The position numbers were made by a program, and so were the translations under genes. From assembly GCA_965200895.1 (NCBI GenBank), contig CBDAVM010000001.1, forward strand, positions 1,488,001-1,552,000: DNA of 64,000 nt. The letters run 5' to 3'. Below are positions 8,704 to 16,583 of the stretch, one piece after another. How positions within the stretch are numbered: the stretch's first letter is position 1; every line of letters begins with the position of its first letter. Under the pieces are notes generated by a model. That model made no database searches and was not told the origin of the DNA. It saw only the letters and a list, made by a program, of their open reading frames with translations. The DNA is from WTFV01 sp965200895 (GTDB taxonomy: Bacteria; Acidobacteriota; Vicinamibacteria; Vicinamibacterales; UBA8438).

Positions 8704-9198
8704 TCATCGCCGCGTCGCCGCGTCGCCGCCCGATCGCCCCGTCCGCCCGGCCGCGTGCTGAATCGCGTTGACGATGTGCTGATAGCCGGTGCAGCGGCAG
8801 AGGTTGCCGTCGAGGCCGTCGCGGATCTCCTGCTCGGTGGGCGCGGGGTTGTCCTCCAGCAGGTTGACGGCCGACAGGATCATGCCGGGCGTGCAGTAGC
8901 CGCACTGCAGGCCGTGCTCCTCCCAGAACCCCTCCTGCAGCGGATGCAGACAGTCGCCGTCAGCCAGTCCCTCGATGGTCTTCACCTCGGAGCCGTCCGC
9001 CTGCACCGCGAAGATCGTGCACGACTTCGCGCTCCGCCCGTCGACCAGCACCGTGCACGCGCCGCACTGGCTCGTGTCGCAACCGATGTGGGTCCCCGTG
9101 AGGTTCAGGTGCTCGCGCAGGAAATGGACCAGCAGCAGGCGCGGCTCCACATCGGCGCTGCGCCGCCTGCCGTTAACAGTGATCGAGACTCGGGCCAT
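8704..9198 (-). CDS. CoxS/CutS-type [2Fe-2S] subunit of a molybdenum hydroxylase
   Basis: Small electron-transfer subunit (164 residues) of xanthine-dehydrogenase-family hydroxylases. The plant-type cluster motif is GCDTSQCGACTV and the second cluster is built by QCGYCTPGM and GNLCRCTGYQ, all cysteines present. GGAGGT lies 5 nt before the ATG at 9198. The FAD (CoxM) and molybdopterin (CoxL) subunits expected beside it are absent: cbiZ lies downstream and a decayed helicase upstream, so it is an orphan here. It may pair with subunits elsewhere. Confidence 0.9.
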   Translation of the reverse strand: MARVSITVNGRRRSADVEPRLLLVHFLREHLNLTGTHIGCDTSQCGACTVLVDGRSAKSCTIFAVQADGSEVKTIEGLADGDCLHPLQEGFWEEHGLQCGYCTPGMILSAVNLLEDNPAPTEQEIRDGLDGNLCRCTGYQHIVNAIQHAAGRTGRSGGDAATRR

Positions 9199-9344
9199 CG
9201 GTTACCTCCGCACTGGTCCGATAGCGTAGCACTACCCGCGCCGTCGGGCGCGCCGCCGGCTCGACCGTCGCGGAGCAGGCGCGCCGACACGGTCAGGGCC
9301 AACCTTCGCTGCGTGCGGCAGCCGCGAACGACGGTTCCGCCGTC

Positions 9345-9945
9345 CGGCGCATTCGGAATGCGCTGGAGCTGACCCGGAGCCAGTTCACCGACCGACTGGG
9401 CGTCACGCCGCTCACCGTTCACCGCTGGGAATCCGGCCAGTCGCGCCCCCGACGCCTGGCGCAGGATCGCCTGCGGGAGATCGAGGATGCGCTGGCCGCG
9501 TATTCCGCGGGTGCGATGTGCACCGCCACGACGGCCCGCTCCGCCGCGGCGCCGCTCGACTTCGCCGGAGGCCGCGCGCCTGGCTCACGGTCAGCAGTTC
9601 AACCCGGCGTTCGCCGCCGGAATCTCGCGCATCGACCCGCTCCCGCACCAGCGCATCGCCATCTACGAACGCGTGTTCCCGCAGCAGCCGCTGCGCTTCC
9701 TCCTCGCTGACGACGCCGGCGCCGGCAAGGAAGGACGAAACGCCCATCGCCGGCGGCGGCGAGCGGCACGAGGACCACGAAGAGGCGCTGCTCGGAGCCG
9801 TGGCGGACGTCACGATCGGGAACTGCAGCGCGAGATCGACACGCTCATGGGCCTGCGCCGCCGAGCGCTCGCTCTGGTGGCGTCGGGCCGGGAATCGAAG
9901 TTCGAGACCCTGCGCGAGTATGCGCTCTCGTGCAACCTGTCGGAC
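9345..9945 (+). pseudogene. Remnant of HTH-SNF2/DEAH-type defence helicase
   Basis: Three pieces of one helicase survive. From 9348 a helix-turn-helix (RNALELTRSQFTDRLGV, then VHRWESGQSRPRRL) runs into APLDFAGG. After a frame change, ARLAHGQQFNPAFAAGISRI, DPLPHQRIAIYE and RFLLADDAGAGKE (a Walker A ending in E instead of T) follow at about 9585-9735. After another break, ELQREIDTLMGLRRRALALV and ESKFETLRE at 9823-9920 match the middle of such helicases. Everything between, including Walker B, is missing. Family recognition is from memory of SNF2 helicases in DISARM-like and DUF1156/DUF499 anti-phage loci. Confidence 0.62.
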
Positions 9946-10116
9946 GCCGATCTGGCCGGCCGCCTGGACCTGCTGATCCGCGGAGGACGCGCGGCGCCGA
10001 CAGACGACACGGACGCCGAGGCCGACATCGGCGCGGAGGCGGACGGCGCATCCGGCGGCGAGGTCCGGCTGAAACCGTGGGACCGCCGCCGCGCCCGCAC
10101 GCCGGGCGAGCCGGCG

Positions 10117-10389
10117 CCCGACGGGGGACCGCCGCCGCTCGTCGACTGCGTGCACAAGCTGATGCAGCTCTGGCGGACCGGCGAGCAGAGCCGCGTGGAC
10201 GCCTGGCTGGAGGCCCGCGGCCTGTGGCAGCACGAGCTGTTCGCCCGCGTCGTGCAGGCGCTCATCGAGCTCGCCGAGCGCGGCTCGGAGGAGCGCGCCA
10301 CGCTGGAGTCGATCCGGAACCACCTGCGGACCCGCGGCGGCGCCGACGCGCCGCGTCCCGCCCGCCGGGGTTTCGACGAGGCGTCGTGA
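10117..10389 (+). pseudogene. C-terminal remnant of a DUF1156-type anti-phage DNA methylase
   Basis: The frame after the helicase pieces ends with LVDCVHKLMQLWRTGEQSRV and RGLWQHELFARVVQALIELA followed by GSEERATLESIRNHL. This matches, as far as I recall, the C-terminal tail of DUF1156 adenine-specific methylases. No methylase catalytic motif is present, so a deletion has joined helicase middle to methylase tail. It is open with the preceding helicase fragment but not a plausible functional protein. Confidence 0.5.
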
Positions 10390-10464
10390 CCGTCACGCGT
10401 GCGTGTGGCCGTAGTATCACGTAGAATTACACGGAAGTTCGTAGATATATACGGAGAACAGGCC

Positions 10465-10896
10465 ATGCAGCTTCAGGAAGACAGCGTCGAGCGTCGCGTG
10501 GATGCGCCGGCGTCGAGTACGACGCGCAGAGCAACGCTGCAGCTTCAGGAACTCGTCGACGACGACACCGGGATGTTCTCGCCCACGCTGATCGCGGCGG
10601 CGCTGCGCACGACCAAGGGCGAGATCGCCGACACGCTCGGACTCAGCCGCGACGCGCTGTCGCGGCGCACGCGGGTGCGGGCGACGAAGACGCAGACCCG
10701 CCTGCGGGAGATGGTGGAGATCCTCCGCCGGGTGGAGGACTACACCGGCTCGCCGCCGCTCGTCGTCTATGCGTGGTTCCGGTCGCAGGCGTTGCCGGGA
10801 TTCGGCGGCCAGACCGCCGATTCGCTCGTGCGCGAAGGCAATGCTGCCTACGTGCACGCGCACCTCGACCGGATCATGGCGGGTGGATACGCCTGA
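10465..10896 (+). CDS. DUF2384 (MbcA/ParS/Xre-type) antitoxin
   Basis: A 143-residue protein with an HTH-like segment (TTKGEIADTLGLSRDALSRR) followed by the toxin-binding MbcA/ParS domain (RLREMVEILRRVEDYTGSPP, then WFRSQALPGFGG and ADSLVREGNAAYVHAHLDRI). The family normally neutralises a RES-domain or similar toxin encoded next door and represses its own operon. No toxin follows; the next coding sequence is a DUF499 fragment, so the antitoxin appears orphaned. The ATG at 10465 follows GGAGAA. The upstream AT-rich stretch CGTAGAATTACACGGAAGTT with repeated CGTAG words (10415-10450) could be its promoter/operator. Confidence 0.8.
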   Translation: MQLQEDSVERRVDAPASSTTRRATLQLQELVDDDTGMFSPTLIAAALRTTKGEIADTLGLSRDALSRRTRVRATKTQTRLREMVEILRRVEDYTGSPPLVVYAWFRSQALPGFGGQTADSLVREGNAAYVHAHLDRIMAGGYA

Positions 10897-10920
10897 GCAG
10901 CGCGAGCCGATGCGGTTCCG

Positions 10921-11015
10921 GGGCGGATGAGGACGATGCGCCCCGATGGCGCGCTGCGTGCTCCTCTTCGGCGGGGAGGCGGCTGCGGCGACCGGGCGGA
11001 TGAGGACGATGCGCC
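10921..11015 (+). repeat. 22-nt direct repeat, 73-nt period
   Basis: GGGCGGATGAGGACGATGCG plus CC occurs at 10921-10942 and 10994-11015 without mismatch, just behind the antitoxin gene. Flanking bases are unrelated. Spacing resembles the duplications at cobO, cbiZ and 44.7-45.1 kb. Confidence 0.85.
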
Positions 11016-11045
11016 GGCCCCGCCCGTTGGCACGCGGTCGTCCGC

Positions 11046-11357
11046 GTGAAGGAGGAGCTGCGCCAGCTCGCGCTCGCCGAGTTCGCGGCCGACCTGCACG
11101 AGGTGACGCTGGCCGCGGGACGCCGCCCGGTCTTCGAGGACCCCGCGAACTTCTTCGCACTCACCTGTCCGACCCTCGCGCTGCGCGAGCTCGTCAAGGA
11201 TGTCGCGGCGCGTCTCGCCGGCAGGAGCGACAAGGCCGTCCGCACGGCCGCGGGATGGCTCCTGGCGCATGAACGCCGTCCGGTCAAGGCCGGTCGCGGC
11301 GAGGCGCGCCAGTTCCGCACGACCGCGGATGATCCTCTTGACTATTCACTTGTATGA
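11046..11357 (+). pseudogene. N-terminal remnant of a DUF499 anti-phage ATPase
   Basis: RRPVFEDPANFFALTCPTLA then LRELVKDVAARLAGRSDKAV match the N-terminus of DUF499 ATPases, which continue directly into a Walker A of the type GGGKT. Here the sequence leaves the family right after SDKAV, so the whole ATPase core is gone. The 103-codon frame is open to 11357 but the last 35 residues look like junk. With the helicase and DUF1156 remnants upstream it marks a collapsed defence island. Family call is from memory. Confidence 0.5.
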
Positions 11358-11378
11358 TAGGTGAACAAGGAGGTGCGA

Positions 11379-12038
11379 ATGGCACATGTCAGGAACACAC
11401 CCATCCAGCAACAGGTGCTCACGGAGGCGCAGCGTCAGTGCGCGGATCAGGGCAACTGGACGTTCACGGTCTCGGCCATCGTCCAGGCCCTCCCGCACCT
11501 GAAACCGAACACCGTGCGGACGCACGTCTCCAGCCGCTGCTGCGTGAACGCCCCCCCCAATCACCCGCATCGCTGGCCGTACTTCCGGCGCCTCGAACGC
11601 GGCCAGTACGAGATCGAGCCGGAGTTCCGTCAGCGCCCGCCGGCGCCCGCCATCCGCTACGCCCGCTCCGACGGTTCCACGGCCGCTCCGCGAGCAGCCG
11701 AAACGGCGCCCGCGTACGGCGGCGACATCAAGGCCCCTGCGCCCGTCGCCGCGCGCGCTCGAGGTGTTCAGCGCGCCGAAACGGCGCCCGCGTACGGTGA
11801 CGGCGACATCGCCATTCGGGATGCGGTCCACGCCGTGGTCACCGAGAGCGCGGGATGGTACGTCGCGGAATGCATGGAACTCGCTGTCGTCACCCAGGCG
11901 CAGTCGTTCGATGCGCTGCTGGTGAACCTCCGCGAGGCGCTGGCGCTGTACATGGAAGGCGAGGACCCGGCCCTGTTCGGCCTGTCCGCCACGCCCCGGC
12001 TCGTCGTCAGCTACGAGGCGCGACCCGTCGAGAGCTGA
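11379..12038 (+). CDS. hicB: HicB-type antitoxin with N-terminal winged-helix-like extension
   Basis: 219 residues; the C-terminal 80 (AIRDAVHAVVTESAGWYVAE, ELAVVTQAQSFDALLVNLRE) form a HicB domain, which neutralises HicA. The N-terminal 80 residues (VLTEAQRQCADQGNWTFTVS, then VQALPHLKPNTVRTHVSSRC) look like a DNA-binding winged-helix module of the sort found with restriction or HNH genes; ordinary HicB lacks it. A linker carries a duplicated AETAPAYGxGDI segment. The ATG at 11379 follows AAGGAGG. Its TGA overlaps the ATG of hicA. Autorepression through the extra domain is likely but inferred. Confidence 0.82.
   Translation: MAHVRNTPIQQQVLTEAQRQCADQGNWTFTVSAIVQALPHLKPNTVRTHVSSRCCVNAPPNHPHRWPYFRRLERGQYEIEPEFRQRPPAPAIRYARSDGSTAAPRAAETAPAYGGDIKAPAPVAARARGVQRAETAPAYGDGDIAIRDAVHAVVTESAGWYVAECMELAVVTQAQSFDALLVNLREALALYMEGEDPALFGLSATPRLVVSYEARPVES
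11697..11800 (+). repeat. Internal direct repeat in hicB linker, 78-nt period
   Basis: GCCGAAACGGCGCCCGCGTA (plus CGG) begins at 11697 and again at 11775. The in-frame period of 78 nt adds 26 residues to the linker between the HTH-like and HicB domains. Confidence 0.88.
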
Positions 12039-12328
12039 TGGCGCGGCTCCGACGACTCTCGTCCGCCGAGGTCATGCGCATCCTGCGGCGGTTTGGCTTC
12101 CAGGTCGCGTCGCAACGAGGCAGCCACGCCAAACTGGTGCGCATCGGTCCGGGCGGCGTCCGGCAGATTCTGGTCGTCCCCCGACACCGTGATCTGCCTC
12201 CCGGCACGCTGCACGCCATCTGCCGTCAGGCCACACGCCTCGTCCCGTCCGATGCGCTTCGACGGGCGTTCTTCACCGACTGCACCCCCATCCTGAGATC
12301 AGACCCAGCTCATCAGCCAGCTCAATGA
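12038..12328 (+). CDS. hicA: HicA-type mRNA interferase toxin
   Basis: 96-residue HicA toxin, a double-stranded-RNA-binding-fold ribonuclease that cleaves mRNA when HicB is lost. Conserved parts are SAEVMRILRRFGFQVASQRG followed by SHAKLVRI, with the catalytic histidine in SH, and VVPRHRDLPPGTLHAICRQ. The ATG overlaps the hicB stop as TGATG, showing translational coupling. The antitoxin-first order is the reverse of the classical hicAB order but common. The last 15-20 residues extend past the normal family end. Confidence 0.88.
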   Translation: MARLRRLSSAEVMRILRRFGFQVASQRGSHAKLVRIGPGGVRQILVVPRHRDLPPGTLHAICRQATRLVPSDALRRAFFTDCTPILRSDPAHQPAQ

Positions 12329-12434
12329 GCGGTTCAACGACCAGAACCACCGCATCGACCAGATGCAGACCGACATCCGCGAGATCCGCAGCCTGCTGCT
12401 CCAGATCCTCGAACGCACCGCGCCAGCCAACTGA
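12297..12434 (+). pseudogene. Coiled-coil protein fragment without start
   Basis: QLISQLNERFNDQNHRIDQM and TDIREIRSLLLQILERTAPA form a heptad-rich coiled coil ending at a TGA at 12432. An in-frame stop at 12294 and no start codon leave it as a fragment overlapping the end of hicA. The tail closely resembles the coiled-coil protein remnant at 31417-31690 (minus strand), so both derive from the same small family. Confidence 0.6.
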
Positions 12435-12454
12435 GCACGCCGCCGGAGACACGA

Positions 12455-12486
12455 GAGGCCCGGCAGGGCAGCCGCTGCCGGGCCTC
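12455..12486. terminator. Hairpin between convergent genes
   Basis: GAGGCCCGGCA (12455-12465) pairs perfectly with TGCCGGGCCTC (12476-12486) around a 10-nt loop. It lies between plus-strand genes ending at 12434 and the minus-strand DUF1552 gene ending at 12561, so it can act in both directions. No T-run follows. Confidence 0.6.
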
Positions 12487-12560
12487 GAAGCTCCGCCGCC
12501 GCGTGATGCGCCGCCGGAGAGCGTCGCCTGCGCAGGCGCGTCTCCTGCGGCGCAGGTCTC

Positions 12561-13898
12561 CTACCCGATCGCCAGCAGGTCCAGCGGACCGGTGCTGTCG
12601 GCGATGCGGTCGACCGGCGCGCCCATCTTGTCGAGGATGCTCAGGTGCAGGTTGGTCGCCGGCGTCTTCTCCTTGTAGACCAAGTGACGCGCTCCCGACC
12701 TGAGCTGACCTGACGCGCCGCCCACCAGCACCAGCGGGAGCCCCTTGTTGTCGTGCAGGTTGCTGTCCGACATGCCGGCGCCGTAGAGCAGCATCATGTG
12801 GTCGAGCAGGTTGCCGTCGCCGTCCGGCGTCGCGCGCGCCTTCTCCAGGAAGTGCCCGAAGAGCGAGATGTGGAACTCGTTGATCTTGGCGATCTTCTCG
12901 TACAGCGTCGGGTCGTCCCGGTGATGGGAGGTCGGATGGTGCGAGTCGGGCACCCCGATCTCGGGATACGTCCGGCCGCTGATCTCGCGCGCCATCATGT
13001 AGGTGCTGACGCGGGTCAGGTCGGTCTGGTACGCCAGCAGCATGAGGTCGAACATCAGCCTGGCGTGCTCCTCGTAGGTCGCCGGGATGCCGGCCGGCTG
13101 ATCGACCTCGGGCAGCTCGCGGTCGCTCTGCTCCTCCGCCCGCTGGATGCGCCGTTCGATGTCGCGCACCGCCTCCAGGTACTCGGTGACGCGCACGCGG
13201 TCGTTCGGGCCGAGCCCGCGCTGCAGCGCGTCGATCTTCTCGGTCACCGAGTCGAGGATGCTGCGGTCCTTGCGGATGCGGGCGAGCCGCGCGGCCGAAT
13301 CCGTCGAGCCGGCGTCGCCGAAGAGCCGCTCGAAGACCGCGCGCGGGTTGTTCTCGCCGGACAGCGGCGTCGTCTCGCTGCGCCATGAAATGGTGTTCGT
13401 GTAGGTGCAACTGAACCCGACGTCGCACGACCCGGATACGTCACGGCTGTCGAGCGCGAGTTCCAGGGAAGCGAGCTGCGTGTGCTGCTCGAAGTTCCGC
13501 GCGATGATCTGATCGACGGAGACCCCCGCCCGCAGGTTCGACTCGGTCCGCGCCGGGGTCACGCCGGTCAGGAACCGCGTCGCGGCGCTGGCGTGCACGC
13601 CCGCGTTGCTCGCCACGCCGTTCAGGCCGGTCAGGACGTGCATCTGGTCCTTGAAGGCCTCGATCGGCTTGAGGATGCGGGTGGTCTCGAATCCCAGGCC
13701 CTCGGCCGCCGGCGTGAAATGCTTCATCGCCATGCCGTTCGGCACGTAGACGACACCGAAGCGCCGGACCGGATGGGCCGCCGTGTTGCGGATGGCGGCG
13801 AACGCGGGCGCCATGCTGTCGAGGAACGGCAGCGCGAGCGACGCGCCGATGCCGCGCAGCACGGTGCGCCGGGGGATGGACTTCTGGGTGACGATCAT
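12561..13898 (-). CDS. DUF1552 secreted protein (Tat-exported)
   Basis: 445 residues. The N-terminus SIPRRTVLRGIGASLALPFL is a twin-arginine-like signal, so export in a folded, possibly cofactor-bearing form is likely. The body carries DUF1552 features: GVVYVPNGMAMKHFTP, ATRFLTGVTPARTESNLRAG, SVDQIIARNF, DVGFSCTYTNTISW and the C-terminal LLYGAGMSDSNLHDNKGLPL. The enzymatic role is unknown; the fold resembles sulfatase/alkaline-phosphatase-like DUF1501 proteins. Its ATG overlaps the stop of the DUF1592 gene (ATGA), so the two form one operon, as is usual in Acidobacteriota and Planctomycetota. Confidence 0.9.
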   Translation of the reverse strand: MIVTQKSIPRRTVLRGIGASLALPFLDSMAPAFAAIRNTAAHPVRRFGVVYVPNGMAMKHFTPAAEGLGFETTRILKPIEAFKDQMHVLTGLNGVASNAGVHASAATRFLTGVTPARTESNLRAGVSVDQIIARNFEQHTQLASLELALDSRDVSGSCDVGFSCTYTNTISWRSETTPLSGENNPRAVFERLFGDAGSTDSAARLARIRKDRSILDSVTEKIDALQRGLGPNDRVRVTEYLEAVRDIERRIQRAEEQSDRELPEVDQPAGIPATYEEHARLMFDLMLLAYQTDLTRVSTYMMAREISGRTYPEIGVPDSHHPTSHHRDDPTLYEKIAKINEFHISLFGHFLEKARATPDGDGNLLDHMMLLYGAGMSDSNLHDNKGLPLVLVGGASGQLRSGARHLVYKEKTPATNLHLSILDKMGAPVDRIADSTGPLDLLAIG

Positions 13899-16378
13899 GA
13901 GTCTGACCTCCGCATCTGGAACGGGGCGCTGTTGACGATGCCGAGAATGATAGACGACCAGCGGTAGTCCTCGCCAGCCGCATTCCGCACGATGCGCCGC
14001 ACGGTCGGGGCGTCGTAGTGTTCCAGCCCGCGTCCGAGCGCGTACATCAGCAGCTTCTCGGTGACGGTGCCGACGAAGTCGTCCGGACGGTCCAGCAGCA
14101 GGCCGGCCAGACCGGCGCGGCCCTCGAAGCGCACGCCGTCGGGCAGCACGCCGGAGGCGTCGACGGGGGTGCCGCCCTCGTTGACGTCGCGCCAGCCGCC
14201 GATGGCGTCGTAGTTCTGCAGCGCGAAGCCGATCGGGTCCATCGGCGCGTGACACACCGAGCAGGCCGGGTTCTCGCGGTGCTGGACCATCGCCTCGCGC
14301 ATCGACACCGGCTCGCCGTCCTCGTTTTGTTCCTCAAGGGCGGGAATGTTCGGCGGCGGCTCCGGCGGCGGCGCACCGAGCAGGTTCTCGAGCACCCACT
14401 TGCCGCGCAGCACCGGCGAGGTGCGGTTGGGGTACGAGGTGACGGTCATCACGCTGCCGTGGCCGAGCAGCCCGCCGCGCCGCGCGCCGTCGAGCGGCAC
14501 GCGCCGGAAGCGGCTGCCGTAGATGTTCGGGATGCCGTAGTGCTCGGCGAGCCGCTGGTTGACCCAGGTGTAGTCGGCCGAGAGAAGTTCCAGCACGCTG
14601 GCGTCGGCCCGCAACTGGTTGCCGATGAACAACTCCGTCTCGCGCGTGAACGCCTCGCGCAGGTTCTCGTCGAACTCCGGGAAGATGTTCGGGTCCGGGT
14701 AGACGCCGCCCATGTTGCGCAGATAGAGCCACTGGCCGGCGAAGTTGTCGACCATCGCCTGCGACCGGGGATCGGCCATCATGCGCCGGACCTGCGCGGC
14801 GAGCACCGAGGGGTCGCTCAGGGTCCCGTCCTCGGCCGCCGCGAGCAGCGCGTCGTCCGGGATGCTGCTCCACAGAAAGAACGACAGGCGCGAGGCGAGC
14901 TCGATGTCCGTGATCGGATACGCGGCGCCGCCGGGGAGGTCGACGGGATCACGCTCGACGCGGTAGAGGAAGTCCGGATCGGCCAGCAGCCGCTCGAGGG
15001 CGAACTGGACGCCCTTCTCGAAGCCGCCCTCGGCGCGGCCCCACGCATAGAACTCGAGCAGCGTCGCCACGTCCGCCTCGGCCACCGGGCGCCGGTAGGC
15101 GCGCCGGGCCAGCGCGCCGAGAATCTCGCGGGCGCAGGTCTCCTCTTCGGCCTCCGACGCTCCCGGCGCCGGCCGGCACGTGAAGATGCGCCGTCGGCTC
15201 GGGGTGTCGCCCGGCCCGTCGACGTGCAACGGACCGATGACCTGCACGCTGCTCAGGGCCGGGTTGCCGTCCGGCATCTCGTTGATGGCCAGGGCGAAGC
15301 CGGTCTGCCGCGGTTGCAGCACCCCCTCCTCTTCCCACATCTCGCGCGGGAAGGCGACGCCGACGGTGTGCGGCCCGGCCGTCACGGCGGTGGTCACCTC
15401 CAGCGGATCGTCGGCGTGCAGCGTGTAGTGCTCCCAGTCGTCGGTGCCGCGGATGTTGCCGGCGAAGCTGATCGGGGCCGGCATGCCCGGCGCCTCGCCG
15501 CCGAACGTGAACCGCTCGATGCGCCGCCCGTCCAGCCGGAACTCGATCTCGTGGGCGTCGTCGATGCCCCGCACGTAGCCGACGTAGTTGGTCTGCAGCC
15601 GCACCTTGATGCGGTACTCGCCGTCCACCGGGAAGTGGTGCCGGATGGCCGCGCCGCCGCGCGACCCGAACGGCAGGTCCTCGCTCTGCTGATCGTTCTG
15701 GATCAGGTTGAGGGGCACATCGTAGGTGGCGATCTCCGCGCCCCCGGTCGGCGCGTCGCCGATCGCCAGGCGGCCGATCTTCTTCGCGGCCGACACGTAG
15801 CGCTCGAACAGCGCGGGCGACAGCGAGAGCGACGTGGCGATGTTGTCGAAGCCGTTGCGGTCCGGCGCGTCGGCGGGAATCAGCGCGTCGACGTCTATCT
15901 CCAGATCCAGCAGGTCGCGGATGACGTTGCGGTACTCCGCCTGGTTCAGGCGGTGGAACGCCTGCGTGCGGCCGGGGTCGGGACGGGCCTCGGCGACGCG
16001 ATCCAGCTCGTCCTCGAGCCAGCGGCGAAAACCGTCGTAGGTCTCCTTGTCGGGCCGCGGCCGGGGCTGCGGCGGCATGGCGCCCACGCGCAGCTTGCGG
16101 ACCACCTTCTCCCACAGCTCGGGATCGTCGGCCACGTGGTCGACATCGGCCGCGTCGAGGGCCAGCCCGACCAGCCGCAACTGCTCGGCCATCATGCCGC
16201 GGCCGTTGCCCGCGACGACACGCTCGTTGTGGCAGGTCACGCAGTAGCGGTCGAGCAGCGCCCGCTGCGGCGACACGCCCGCGGCCGTCGGCTCCGCGGC
16301 CTGCGCGAACGCCGTCCCCGCCACGGCCGGCAGCAGGAAGACGACGGCGACACTCGTGGCGAACCAGCCTCTACGCAC
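13895..16378 (-). CDS. DUF1587/1595/1592/1588/1585 cytochrome-like secreted protein
   Basis: 827 residues with a signal peptide to about residue 26. A first heme-type motif CVTCH (residues 46-50) is followed by the DUF1587 segment HRLNQAEYRNVIRDLLDLEI, DUF1595 (GALARRAYRRPVAEADVATL, near 430), DUF1592 (ELASRLSFFLWSSIPDDALL, near 500), DUF1588 (SVMTVTSYPNRTSPVLRGKW, with a second motif CSVCH) and DUF1585 at the end (KLLMYALGRGLEHYDAP). A carbohydrate-binding-like beta domain lies between DUF1587 and DUF1595. Proteins of this build are thought to be periplasmic c-type cytochromes for polymer breakdown, substrate unknown. It is translationally coupled to the DUF1552 gene. Confidence 0.92.
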   Translation of the reverse strand: MRRGWFATSVAVVFLLPAVAGTAFAQAAEPTAAGVSPQRALLDRYCVTCHNERVVAGNGRGMMAEQLRLVGLALDAADVDHVADDPELWEKVVRKLRVGAMPPQPRPRPDKETYDGFRRWLEDELDRVAEARPDPGRTQAFHRLNQAEYRNVIRDLLDLEIDVDALIPADAPDRNGFDNIATSLSLSPALFERYVSAAKKIGRLAIGDAPTGGAEIATYDVPLNLIQNDQQSEDLPFGSRGGAAIRHHFPVDGEYRIKVRLQTNYVGYVRGIDDAHEIEFRLDGRRIERFTFGGEAPGMPAPISFAGNIRGTDDWEHYTLHADDPLEVTTAVTAGPHTVGVAFPREMWEEEGVLQPRQTGFALAINEMPDGNPALSSVQVIGPLHVDGPGDTPSRRRIFTCRPAPGASEAEEETCAREILGALARRAYRRPVAEADVATLLEFYAWGRAEGGFEKGVQFALERLLADPDFLYRVERDPVDLPGGAAYPITDIELASRLSFFLWSSIPDDALLAAAEDGTLSDPSVLAAQVRRMMADPRSQAMVDNFAGQWLYLRNMGGVYPDPNIFPEFDENLREAFTRETELFIGNQLRADASVLELLSADYTWVNQRLAEHYGIPNIYGSRFRRVPLDGARRGGLLGHGSVMTVTSYPNRTSPVLRGKWVLENLLGAPPPEPPPNIPALEEQNEDGEPVSMREAMVQHRENPACSVCHAPMDPIGFALQNYDAIGGWRDVNEGGTPVDASGVLPDGVRFEGRAGLAGLLLDRPDDFVGTVTEKLLMYALGRGLEHYDAPTVRRIVRNAAGEDYRWSSIILGIVNSAPFQMRRSDS

Positions 16379-16583
16379 CGACAGCCCCCTTCGGATTCCG
16401 GAGCGGCGGACGAACCGGACCCGCTGGCGTGACCGCTCCGCGGTCGGCGCCGGCGGCCACCGGGCCCATGAACGACCCCCAGCCTGCTAGTGTGACCACT
16501 CCACGGTGCGTTGTCAATCGTCGTTCGGCTGCGGTAGCATGGTCTCCGAACCATCCACGGCGGCGTGCAGGAGGCGGAGAGCA

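Noticed and set aside
14018..16432. Long plus-strand frame of about 800 codons
   Set aside because: Antisense to the DUF1592 gene, which has clear domains and heme motifs; composition is that of a reverse-strand shadow.
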